Assembly (NCBI GenBank): GCA_050084515.1
Contig: CM114271.1
Coordinates: forward strand, 12,772,001-12,836,000
Direction: 5' to 3'
Origin: Blasia pusilla
Lineage: Eukaryota > Marchantiophyta > Marchantiopsida > Blasiales
DNA length: 64,000 nt
In this document: positions 50,083-61,047 of the stretch, in pieces
How the letters are laid out: every line of letters starts with the position of its first letter
How positions within the stretch are numbered: position 1 is the first letter of the stretch
Notes under the pieces: model-generated
What the model was told of the DNA's origin: nothing
The model's input: only the letters and a program-made list of their open reading frames with translations
Databases searched by the model: none
Position numbers and translations under genes: made by a program

Positions 50083-50918
50083 TCCCAAAGTAAGAAGATT
50101 TGGACTTTGAATGCAAGTGGTGTGCTAGAAGTAGATGCTGCTTAACTCCATTTGAGACTAGTGTTACTAGTGTCTTACGCGGCCCTTGCCGATTGGGTTT
50201 GTGTGATCCAGTTATATCACTGTTGCCTTGAATTCTAAGCAGGACTACAGTCAAATTGAGAATTCTGGGCCAAGCAAGTTGTCAAGGAGTCGTGAGCATA
50301 AGGACCTCTATCATCTTCTGAATGATAGCATCTCAATCTCTGCCCAGTGGGTTTCTTTGATCCAGGGAGACCTTTGTTGCCTGCAATTTTGAGCAGTACA
50401 GTAAAATTGAGAGTTCTGGATCATTTAAATTGTCCTCCCAGAGTGATGGGCAAGTAGTGTTGAATTTGTGTGTAGCATCATTAATTCCTTTCGTTCACGT
50501 GTGATACACACTAATTGCAACATTTTTCTTACTTATCCTGCAACTCATTGGCATTTTACTAGTGGGCTGTAAAGTTGGTCCCGTTTGGTTACCATTTAAA
50601 GTGCCATGTCTCATCCATTTGGTTCCGGTTCCACTGTCTTGCGTGTGGTCACAAGATGCTGCTCTGGAAGAAAATCATGCCGAAAACCTGATGATAGTGC
50701 AAGTTGCAAGTCGGGGAGTAATTTTACTACTCCATGGGCATTCGCAGAGGTCGAGGCGACCCATTTTCGTAGAAACAGTTCACCAGGTCCGAATTATTTA
50801 CTTATAGTTTTTCTGTGAAATGGGTCTAAGAGGGCGCTAGATCAATTCTGGGTTTAAGGTCCGCCTTCTGGCTGGATCTACTCGCTGGCGGCGGCTTTCG
50901 AGCCGGTTCCTTCGAGTA
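50083..50918. other. SERRATE 3' flank and intergenic stretch
   Basis: It contains the presumed 3' UTR. Two similar phrases (GCCTTGAATTCTAAGCAGGACTACAG-like at 50225 and 'GAGAGTTCTGGATCATTTAA' at 50410) suggest a small internal duplication. No other gene is seen. Confidence 0.4.
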
Positions 50919-51086
50919 CCTTCCTCACTATAGGAAAGGGACTGAACAGACTTATTTTTTCGAATTCGTATCTTCCTCACAAAAGGAAAGGGACTGAACA
51001 GACTTACTTTTTCGAATTCGTATTGGAGGGGGGTTTGGGAGGGCGCCAAGCGAATTCGTGTTGGAGGGTGGTTGGGGAGGGCGCCG
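50919..51086. repeat. Two short tandem duplications upstream of the methyltransferase gene
   Basis: A 52-bp unit occurs twice (50920 and 50972; CTTCCTCAC...GGAAAGGGACTGAACAGACT...TTCGAATTCGTAT), followed by a 38-bp unit occurring 1.6 times (51023 and 51061; TTGGAGGG...GGGAGGGCGCC). Confidence 0.9.
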
Positions 51087-51434
51087 ATATGCAAATACTT
51101 TCTTGCTAAAAAAAACTTAGGGTGGATGTAAACCAATGATTTCTTGCACAAATCTTCGATCCCGGCCATTTCAAAGGAGCATTTATTACCCCATGTAGAT
51201 ATGCTTTCACGACGGTTTAGGTGCCGAATGGACCCGGGCCTAGAACTCAGAAATCGGTGAGGCTGTGTCGTCGCCCGTAGCCGCTACCCTACGCGCAGGA
51301 AATCGACTCGGCCCTCCATCAAGAACGTCCCGAGGTTGCTACAGATAAAAATATAGTCTTCGGCAACAGGCGCAGTCACGTTGCGGTTTCTCGGAATGTA
51401 GTTTCCATTTCGTGTTAAAGTAAGGAGACAACGT

Positions 51435-51962
51435 ATGGCACAAAGCCAAGAACCAATGCGGATCAAGATTCGGAAGCCAATCAGCGATCTTACGAAGAAA
51501 ACGAAACGCTTGACGGACGGACGCAATGAATCACCTATCTATCCGTCCGTCCCCAAATGCCCGCCGTCGCCGCCCCTGTTCCCAGAAGACTTGCAACCAG
51601 CAAAGATGCCGGCCAAGGAGCAATTGACGATGTGGAACATGCCGGTGCCCGGGCGCCGTAAGAAACGATGGAAAATAAAGGACAAAGGTCCGTCCCACTT
51701 ACAGAGGTACAGTGGCCGCTGCGCTCCGATTCCTGACTCGTTTGTCACTGGCACCACGTGCCGATCGGGCAGGCCGCCATATCCCTCACACTTGTTCGAA
51801 TTCTTTTTGGAATTCAAAACCTTCGGAGGCAGCAGTCTGTGTCCATTTGGCAAAAACATGGTCCTTAATGGAGTCTTTCTGAGGGGCCTGCGTGTGATGG
51901 TTGGAGGACCGAGTTGTTTTGCTCAAGCGCAGTGTCAAAAGAAGAAGAATGTTTGTGATGGC
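51435..51962 (+). other. Open in-frame extension ahead of the NTM1 start
   Basis: These 176 codons without a stop run straight into the NTM1 frame. The composition is Lys/Arg/Pro-rich, with 'PVPGRRKKRWKIKDKGP' resembling a nuclear signal. It may be an N-terminal extension (total about 453 aa), an organelle or nuclear targeting form, or an open leader by chance. Confidence 0.4.
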
Positions 51963-54900
51963 ATGATGGAGGGGATTGATGATGAAGGTAATTGGTATGC
52001 GGATCCGGAGACCATGTGGACGTACCAGACAGGCGATGAGAAGCGGAGAAATTTTTGGTATTTGAATGGACTGAGTTTCTGGGGTGTAAGAAACTATAAA
52101 CTCACTCTTGGTTCGTGTGGTTTCCGGTTTGGTTCTCTTTCTTCGTGTATCATGCGGTTTTTTGTTGCAATTCAGTTTTCTGCCTCTATCGCTGATTTTT
52201 GTTGGATGGCAGTTTCTGTGATGCTGCGTCGTTGCCTGATGTTGGGAGCGTTTGGAGTAGAGTACCTCTCGATGTGTCTTTCTCTGAGTCTTTGTACGTC
52301 GCTGATATAGTCAATCTTTTGCTATAGTTGAAGTACTACGCGTAGCGAATTTCATGCAATTACGATATTGGTGACCAGATTCTCCATCAGAAGAAAATCA
52401 AGATTGTCGCTGGACTGTGGTTCGAAAACTTTGAGCAGGACAAGAATTCCCTCACTTACCTTGATTATTTCTCTTGGAACAGGGTGTAGATCCAACTATA
52501 AATGGTGTTCTGTGCGGGTATGGCAATCTCAGTGGACGAGATTTAGTAGACAGCCATAAATTTCTGTTTGATTGCCTCAAATATCTAGTGCCGGATTATC
52601 GGCAGCGGCACACAGTGGCATTGGGTGAGTTTTTGCGAGTCTCAGAGCTTTAGTGGATTTTTCTCCTTCACTCCGAGAAATAACTTTCGTAGATTCCCGC
52701 TGGGTTCAGGTTCCTTGTTAGATTTTGGATGTATAGAGACGTAATCTTAGCGACCTCATTGCAGATTGCGGAGCTGGTATTGGCCGTGTAACGAAGAATC
52801 TGCTTGTACACTACGCTGATGAGGTTGGTTGGTAACATCTCTGTTCTAACTAACTCTAGAGTTGTATGTTTTACAATGATGTCGTCTCCCCGAAGTAGGA
52901 GCAACCTGCAGGTCCCTGCAACGATTGCGGGTCTCTGCGTCCAGGGCGCCCTCCTAAGTAAGCCGTGGCAGTAGTCAACCAAATGTGATAGGGTGAACTT
53001 GCAAGCAGGTCCTAGCTTGGGATGTGACCTGCAGCATACTTCACAAAGATTCCGCCTTCAAGACTGAGCTTATTCGAAGTTCTGCATCCGAAAATTTTAG
53101 TCACAGATTTTTTATAGTATGACGTGTTATGGCTAAAGTAGGATTCATTTGTCATGCATTTAAACAAAAGCTGCCAGATCTGCACATGGCTGGTTCCGGT
53201 GAATGTTTTTAATAGCTCTCTGAGACATTAGCATTAGCTATAGCATTCATTCAATCCTTCCTCCTGTTTTACATTCATATTCCTAGTGGATTGGCTACAT
53301 AACCATCCTAGGTTATATTTGTTGATAACTTGGACAGTGAGTGTTGTACATTAGTAAACACTGGAGTTTGAGCAGATGCCCGCAGCTGGTCCTTAGATTC
53401 ATGAGCACTGAGATTGAATAACTATGTTCGTACAGGTTGATCTCGTTGAGCCAGTTGAACACCTTCTGGATGCTGCTCGTGACGAGTTGCACTACGATTT
53501 TGTAGGCACCAAGCTAAGGAGTGTCAACTTTTACCATAATGCATTACAGGTTTGCTCACCAAAATTAGATGTGTTCATAACCGTGATCTGGAATTGAGTC
53601 TGTTTTGTACCTGTGTTTGGTGTCTTACTTTCAGCTGATTTGACTTAGAACTTGTGCTGCCACACAACCTCAATGGGTGGGTATGTAAAAGGCTGGAAAG
53701 TTCCTGTATGGATATTCTAGTGGTCTTATGCGTAGATTTCCGCTAAGCTGATTGTGGTTGGATAGCGTATTTTTTCGTTTTTGATCTCCGGAATGTTTTC
53801 TAAGTCATCTCACTCAGTCCATGTACGTTTGTCTCATGTGGGGAAATAAGGACTTTGTACCACCACCTGGAAGATATGACCTCATATGGATACAATGGTG
53901 CATAGGGCACCTGACAGATCCTGATGCTGCAGAATTTCTCCTTCGAGCCAAGGTAAGGAGATCTTAGCCTTTCTCCTAAAAGGCCTTGTAGATTAGTTTT
54001 GTGAATCTTAGATAGAGACATTGGTTTTCTTTCTAGCGGTCATATTCCTAGGTCATATACTAACTGAATGAGGGTGTATTGATTGTCTGGCAGTCTGGAC
54101 TCAAGCCGGGTGGTTTTATAGTGCTAAAGGAGAATATTGCAGTATCGGGTGAGTCTCAAGTATTTTGATTTGATCGATTTTATTCATTCTTCAAACTATC
54201 ATCCAGATGTAGAAATGAATCTGTCAATCAAAGGAATTGATTAGTAGACTGGATTTTTCCTGTTTCTAAAATGGAGTTTTATAAACAAGATGAATCCAGA
54301 AAGAATATTGGACTAGAGATCTTAGTTCGAATAAGTCAGAGATAGGCAACAATGTGAACTGTCTCACATCTGTATACAACGTAGTTGCCCATAAGTTGTG
54401 TTTCTGAAATGTCTGGGTGGCTTTGTCACTGGTTATTCTTTGAGGTCGTTCTAGGGATCCTTTATTTTCTTCTGAAGAGTATGAAATTTGAGTTTAAATT
54501 TTTCGTGGTATTGGAGATTCTTTTATTTAATCTTTTCATGGTCAGAACCATCGACTTTAGGAACGTCATGGTTCATTTTTTTTTCATAAATTTCAAGCTT
54601 TTACAGGTGGCTTATTAATATGTGACGAAAAGCCAAAGGGTATGTAGTTTGCTGATGAGGGGTTTATGTCTTCTAGGATTTGTATTGGATAGGGTGGACA
54701 GCTGTGTGACTCGATCAGATGCATATTTTCGAGATCTGTTCCAGCAAGCCGGACTATATGTTTATAAACATCGGGTATCTTCAACCAACCTTGAGCTATT
54801 TTTATGTGATGGCTGTGTTCCGCTTTACATCATTTCATAGGACTCTGGTGTGAATTAGGAGGATTCAGAGTAGAGTTGATCAAAAGAGAAGCGATTTAGT

Positions 54901-55269
54901 GAGGTATCTAAGTTGACAGTTCTCCATGTAGATGCAGTTTTGTGTTGAACAATAAGTGTTTTGAAATGTTGGATGGCTGCTAGTTTTATTTCATGCTAAT
55001 GAAGCAATGCTAGTTTGGGAATTTTTACTGTGTATTTTTGGAGGAATATAAGAGAACTTTAGCTGCTAGACGAGAAGAGTTCACTTGAAATGTCCACCAA
55101 GAACTAACATCTGTGATGTGTTTTACAGAGGCAAACTGCATTCCCTCGAGAGTTTTTTGGAGTGCAAATGTATTGTTTGACGACAGGATTCGTGAAGAAG
55201 CCCCCAAAGAACAAGAGGAATAAAGATGGGACCTGGCGAAAAGCGAAAAACCGTGCTGTTACCAAGTAG
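51963..55269 (+). CDS. NTM1: Alpha-N-terminal protein methyltransferase 1 (NTM1/NRMT type)
   Basis: Coding exons: 51963-52085, 52483-52624, 52765-52823, 53436-53549, 53851-53952, 54094-54148, 54677-54774, 55129-55269. They total 834 nt, giving 277 aa, the usual plant length. Motifs: 'WYADPETMWTYQ' and GVDPTINGVLCGYG near the N-terminus, the SAM-binding loop DCGAGIG (about 89-95), EVDLVEPVEHLLDAA, 'GRYDLIWIQWCIGHLTD' (about 153-169), LKPGGFIVLKEN, 'VTRSDAYFRDLFQQAGL' and a basic Lys-rich tail. The family adds methyl groups to the exposed alpha-amine of proteins beginning X-Pro-Lys/Arg after Met removal, for example ribosomal proteins and RCC1 in animals. The frame is open 176 codons further upstream to an ATG at 51435. 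I chose 51963 because homologues start there. Confidence 0.95.
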
Positions 55270-55740
55270 GCTCATTATGAGAAGTAGGTTGCGCTTTTTG
55301 ATGATTCCTAATATGTTGGAATATAATTAGCTCCTCACAGGTATGCAATTCTTCAATCTTGTTGACCTAGTTGTTCTCAAGTTCTGCTTTGATGCCTCAT
55401 TCTGTATTTTTTCTGCCTGAAACAAAGGGATTATGTGGTTGGATAACAGATCTACTGATGTGGCTGAAGCCTGTGTAAATAAGATCTGTGATTAGAATTT
55501 CTTCGATTTCCTGTGTATACGATAACAAGTTGGTTGAGGTAGCCTATTAAATTTGAAACTAGTTTTTGTGTCGAGAGTTGTTCCCCGAGATCCAGTAGTT
55601 TCTTCCAGCTGAACAACATCCAGTAGTGTTCTACATAGCATGGTTAGCTTTCTTCACACATTAGGTTTCTTTCCGGCTACAGGGATACATTTCGTCACGT
55701 TGTTTCCCGGCCTGCTCATTAATTATAGAAACATTCGAGC

Positions 55741-55778
<38 letters not shown>

Positions 55779-58700
55779 TATATATGTGAATTTATAGGGT
55801 ATGATGTATTTGGGGTTGGCTGGGATATAACAGATATGAATGTAAACCGTCAGTTTGATGAATCCAGGGGGGCAATAATTTTCTTGCAGGTCTGGGAAAT
55901 GGAAGCCAGACTGTGCTAGCTGTTTGGTGCAAAGGTGCAACTGTGGCCTTCTTACACTAATCTTGATTGCAGGATTAAGTATGTCGAGGGGCCAAGAGAC
56001 ATCGAGAACAAGTGCCTATGGGGTTGGGGTTGGGGTTCTGCCTTCTCAAAAGAAAATGAGGGTGCCCTGAGGAACGGGATGCAGCTTGTGGGTCGTCCTG
56101 TTGCGTTGGCCGCTTGCTCAGAAGCTGCATGGGAGACAGGTGGCTAAGCAATATAATGTGGAGGAGGAACGCTGGTGACGTCAACCATGGTAGTCTGCTT
56201 CGTGCAGGACATTCGATTCAGTGTGCTTGTTGAACTGAGCTGGTGGAACTCTTTTTGAGGTGGTGGATCTTAAGCCAGAGATCCGACAATGTCGACTTAG
56301 TTCTTTTCACGAATAAGTGGGAGTAGAAATATCATCGTTCTGTAAAGTAACCAAGGCCAGGGATCATACCTGTTAAATCAACCTTACGGAAGTGGGCTAC
56401 TCAGGTGAATCAGCTCCCGTCGTTTGCTGTGTCATCACATAGCATGTCGCTTTTATTGAACAATTGTTTCCATGGATGTTTGATACCAGATGTCTTGTGG
56501 AGTGCTCTACACAAGGCGTATCGTAATGGGATTGGGGATATTCCGTCTTTTAATAACGACAGTGCCAAACAGGAAAACTCTCTTGGTTTGTGATTGGTGA
56601 CCAGCTTGGTTCCTTTCCCCGGATCACCTCCAATTTCTAATTGAATCGAGTCGTGCAGATAGGTCTAATGCGCGCTGGGAAACCCTTCCCTAGGTTATTC
56701 GTAGAAGATTCAGTTGTAAAAAGATGATGGGAATGGAAGTTGTGAAGAAATGCTCTTGGCTAACTATCGTGTCAAGCTGTGCATGTCGGGTCCATTTAAG
56801 TCCCGATACAGGAGATAGATTTGGCCATGAATAAAAGATGGCAGCAGTATTTGCTTGCCCAACATGGGTTATCATGGATTAGAAGGTTTCCAGTGAAAGA
56901 GTCGATGTAGTGCTAAGGGGAGAAGCCAGCAAACTATGTATAATGGAAATACCGGCTCATTCTACTGTTTGGTACCTCGATTTGGAACAACAGAATAGTG
57001 GATAAGATGGAAATGACCGGTGGTGTTAGTTATCTGATCATAATTGGTCCATAAAGACTCTCGAACCACAAAGGTAGATGGGAAGGAAATGTTGAAATAA
57101 ACACAATGTTGACAATGTGTCAATTATTGTGTTTATGGCACATCTTACAAAATACAAGTTCTTTTTTGAATTCCTCAATTGTTCGATGAGATCTGATGTG
57201 ACTTTTTAGACGGTCGATTGAAATTTTCTTTCTTAATCAAATACTCCCATGTTTTAGTAGTCGTTAGTCCTTTCGTTCTTCTCCACGTTGTATTATTTTA
57301 GTTGTGTTGTGTTTGCCATGTTAATTTCATGTCGGAAGTACCATGGCAAGTAGAAGTATCGTCTTGCCTTCATTTCTTCCCGTAGTTTCCTCCGCCGTGT
57401 TAATATTACTCCTCAGAACCGTCTTTAAAAATCCAAACCTGCGCCCCTCAAGATATAATTTACCTCGGATGTTATGGCATCGCCCTCAATATCAGAGGTA
57501 TATAGAAGTGAGCCTAGAACGGGATAACTACAAAGCTATGACTTTTAGAGTAGAAGTTGATTACTCCTACGATTGATGGTAGATCTATAGATCGAAGATT
57601 GATGATAGGTCTGTAGGTTGGACATTATTTTAGAAATTATTTACAGTGGAAGTGTGATATGAAAACTTTCCCTCATGGATGTATCCAATTGGATATTTTC
57701 ATCCATGAAAATTTTTTTAATCTCTATTTTTTTATTAAAGACACTCCAATTATAATATAGATAACAAGTCCCAAAAATGGAGAACTATTATTTGAAGGCT
57801 TTGGGAATATGTTGCAATTCTATAATTTAACATGTAAAAAACTAACTTAAACAAAATTGTAGGTACATTTCTTGCATTTTTATAATGAAAAATTGAACTT
57901 GAAACCTTTTATTTGAAAAAATAAAAAACTTTATCACCTCTCATAATTAATTTGAAAAATAATTATTTTCATTTTTTTTTCAATTAAAATTTGGACTCTT
58001 TGGAAACTAAGTTTGATTGAAAACAAATCCTTTAAGAAAATAGTTCCTTTGTAGAAAATGGGGAAAAAGGAATATGAAAAAGAAACATGAGAAAATTACA
58101 CGGACCTTGGATTATTTTTTACTAGATTTTTTTTAGGACAAAAATTAATGAAGATGACCAAGGAAATTTGTAAAAATTGTGAGGGGGAATCAAGAAATAT
58201 TAAAGATATGAAAATGATGTAAATAGGAAAATTTAATTAATAACTAAACCTCTATCCCCTTTTTTCCATTCTCAACTTAGCTTAATATAGTGTAATACTA
58301 GACAGTGCCTCGTGCTCCTTATGGTGAAAAACATCCGAACCATAGGAAGCATATGCTAATGGAGTTCAATCAGTGTTATGTTAATTTAATTGTCTATTAC
58401 ACGTGTTATAAGGGGAAGAGGCTAAAATACATATTTGTCATCACAGGAGGCAAGGGTTCTGAAACCCGTCCTCTTTTAGTAGTATAGATTAAAAAAATCA
58501 AGTGTGAAAGGCTTCATAAGACAAACATAGATAACTTGTCAAGAAAGAGGCTAAACGCAAATACGGTTATGATTTTGGAAGAGTGGGTACATAATAAAAT
58601 AGAAGACATTGATTTTACATGAGTGAGTTAAGGCGTGATTCCATGGGCCATCTCAAATTTGCGACGTTGGAAGTTATGGTAGATCAAGGATATCTAATGG

Positions 58701-59610
58701 TTATTATTCCTTTGCAACGATGAGTGTTGGCACTTTCTCATCGACGTCCCTGATTTCTTACGGGGTCGTTGAGTTTCTTGCGACCAATAGTTTTGGGCGC
58801 AAGAAGGCTGCGGCTTCCTTGTACCCTACCATACCTTCCATGGTTAGTTAAAATTTGAAAGCAGACCGGTTCATCTGGAAAAATTGCACTATAGAATTTC
58901 TTGTTAGAAATTCTTGGGCGACCTTGACGAGGCATGGATAGAGGAGCATACACTTTAATTCTTATGAGCTTCTTGAGAAATTCTTGTGGATGATAACCAA
59001 CACGATGCAAGATAGGTAGCGGAGCCGAGTCCGTGTGTCACTGACTTATAAATGTTGTTTCTTGATTTGTGAAAAATTGACTTCACAATCATCATTGGCG
59101 CATGCGGCTTGACCATTGAGCGCTTTGTGGAGAAATTCCTGAGTAAAACCTATCGCTAATGGATGTGGAGAGAAGGAATGGGTAGATTTGGAATCTTTTT
59201 TAAGTTCGCATGGAGAATTTGCGAAGAAATGTGGGGTGAAAATAGAGACCTACAATTATAAGGTCATGGTACTGTAGGAGAGTATCAATATTTTCTATCA
59301 AGGTCTATGATTGTAGGATCCTTCATGACCTATCTTAGTTGGTAGGAAAGCACATACAATGTAGATGGATGTCAAATTTTCAACTCCTTGGGTGAAAGAG
59401 AAATACGCCCGTGTGAGTAAAAGCAAGCAAGCAGTTTGGGAATTGGAAAAAGAGGGCAATGCATATGTACAACAGTCTTATTTTAACTACATAGAACACT
59501 AGCCCAAGAATTCAGATCACAAAGATCTCAAATTCTGTAGATTCTATGAAAATATACTGAGCTGTCCTCACCGTGAAGCAATTGCTCAGAAGTTGTGGAC
59601 ATTGAGTAAG
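55270..59610. other. Intergenic stretch downstream of NTM1
   Basis: No gene is supported. It contains a TA microsatellite (55744-55776) and AT-rich DNA at 57600-58300. Open frames of 60-90 codons (for example 57343-57576 + and 59010-58738 -) have no recognisable motif. Confidence 0.5.
55744..55776. repeat. TA microsatellite
   Basis: An uninterrupted (AT)n run of about 33 bp, followed by GATATATATG. Confidence 0.9.
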
Positions 59611-59619
59611 TGATGCAAT

Positions 59620-60480
59620 CTTGGGAAATTTCCCACCCGTCTCGACAATAATCCGAGAGAGCAGACTTGGTCTATGGTAGAGTAGAGTACGGCGATGATG
59701 CGGAGACTGCAAGAATGCAATGCATCTCAACTCACAAAATATCACCTTCACATGAATATAAAATTGGCTAGCTATGAAGGTTGCACGCAAATAAGGAGTT
59801 CTCATATCCAGTGGTGAGGGTATTGGTAGGATTGCACACGAAAAAATTAAGGTCCGTCCCTAGGATAGACATGTCCGTGCGGGCCTGAATATCTGAGGCC
59901 CGCACCCAAGCCCGCTTGCCAAGCCTATAGCACACACTTGGGCTGGCTCAACCCGCACAAGTTTTTTGGCCCATGTGGAACCCGCACCAGCCCACGGCAA
60001 GCAAGCAGATGCAAATGATGAATGTTTTAATCAGAATTAGAAAAAATAGATGCTTTCTCAGGAAATTTCCCACCCGCCTCGACAATAATCGGAGAGAGAA
60101 GACTCGGTCTACGATAGAGTAGAGTACGACGATGCTGTGAGCACTGCAAAAATGCAATATATCTCAGCTCAAAAAAATCACCTTCCCATGAATATAAAAT
60201 CGACTAGCTTTGAGGGTTGCAAGCGAATAAGGAGTTCTTGTACCTTGTGGTGAGGGTATTGGCAGGGTTGCACACGAACGAATTAAGGTCAGTCCCTAGG
60301 ATGGACATGTTCGTGCGGGCTTGAGAACCCGAGAACCCGAGGCTCACACCCAAGCCCGTCTGCCAAGCCTGTAGCGCAAACTTGGGCTGGACGAGCCCGC
60401 ATCGATCTTTTGGCCCACGGGCAGGCCGCACCGATCTTTTGGCCCACAGGCAGCCCGCACTAGCCCACGGCAAGCCCGTA
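59620..60480. repeat. Tandem duplication, about 437 bp per unit
   Basis: Unit 1 starts near GGAAATTTCCCACCCG at 59624 and unit 2 at 60061, an offset of 437. Both carry CTCGACAATAATC, GTAGAGTAGAGTACG, ATGAATATAAAAT, GGTGAGGGTATTGG and a GC-rich tail of CCCGCAC...GCCCACGGCAAGC. The second has an extra internal repeat of GATCTTTTGGCCCAC (60394 and 60434). Confidence 0.9.
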
Positions 60481-60722
60481 GCCAAGTGCTCAAGGCGGGT
60501 TGGGCCCAGCCGCGGGGCTTGTGTGGGATGGGCTCAGCCCAAGGGGAACCTAGCCCGCCTTGGGCAGTCTCGCCATACTTGGGCAGTCTTCAAGATTAAC
60601 CTTAAGCTTGAAAAATCCGAATAGCCCAATGCCTACCAAAACGGTTCAGGTAGTGGATAGGGGCGAGATTCGAGGAGATCAAGATAGCATGGTTGATCAA
60701 GTGAGACACCCTTGGACTTCTT

Positions 60723-61047
60723 GGTGTGGAAAACTGCTAAACAAGCATAACTGGTGGAAAACGGCTCTCATACACACACACACACACACACACCACCATG
60801 GAGAACAAAATTTGCAATGAGAGAATGAGTGGAGGCTGATCCTCTTCTCAATTATATAGGGTATATACAAGCAACCCTAAACCTACCCTTAATCATAGTC
60901 TCGAGTTAGACTAACTATGATTAACTAACCCTAGTTAAGATAATCGTGCTTAACTGACTAACCAAGATTAAGCTTCCCTACTTCGTGTGAGTACCAAATG
61001 TAGCAGTTCAGGTGTCTCATGAGCTTGACTGTAACTCAATCTTCAAT
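60723..61047 (-). repeat. Probable 3' LTR of the copia element
   Basis: A polypurine tract (on the - strand GAGCTTGAGGGGGAG, 61048-61062) marks the internal border, so the LTR begins at about 61047 with TATTGAAG, where copia LTRs usually have TGTTGAAG. The far end is placed at CCACA (60723), giving about 325 bp, by its terminal CA only. It includes a CA microsatellite at 60772-60794. The other LTR is outside the window. Confidence 0.45.
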
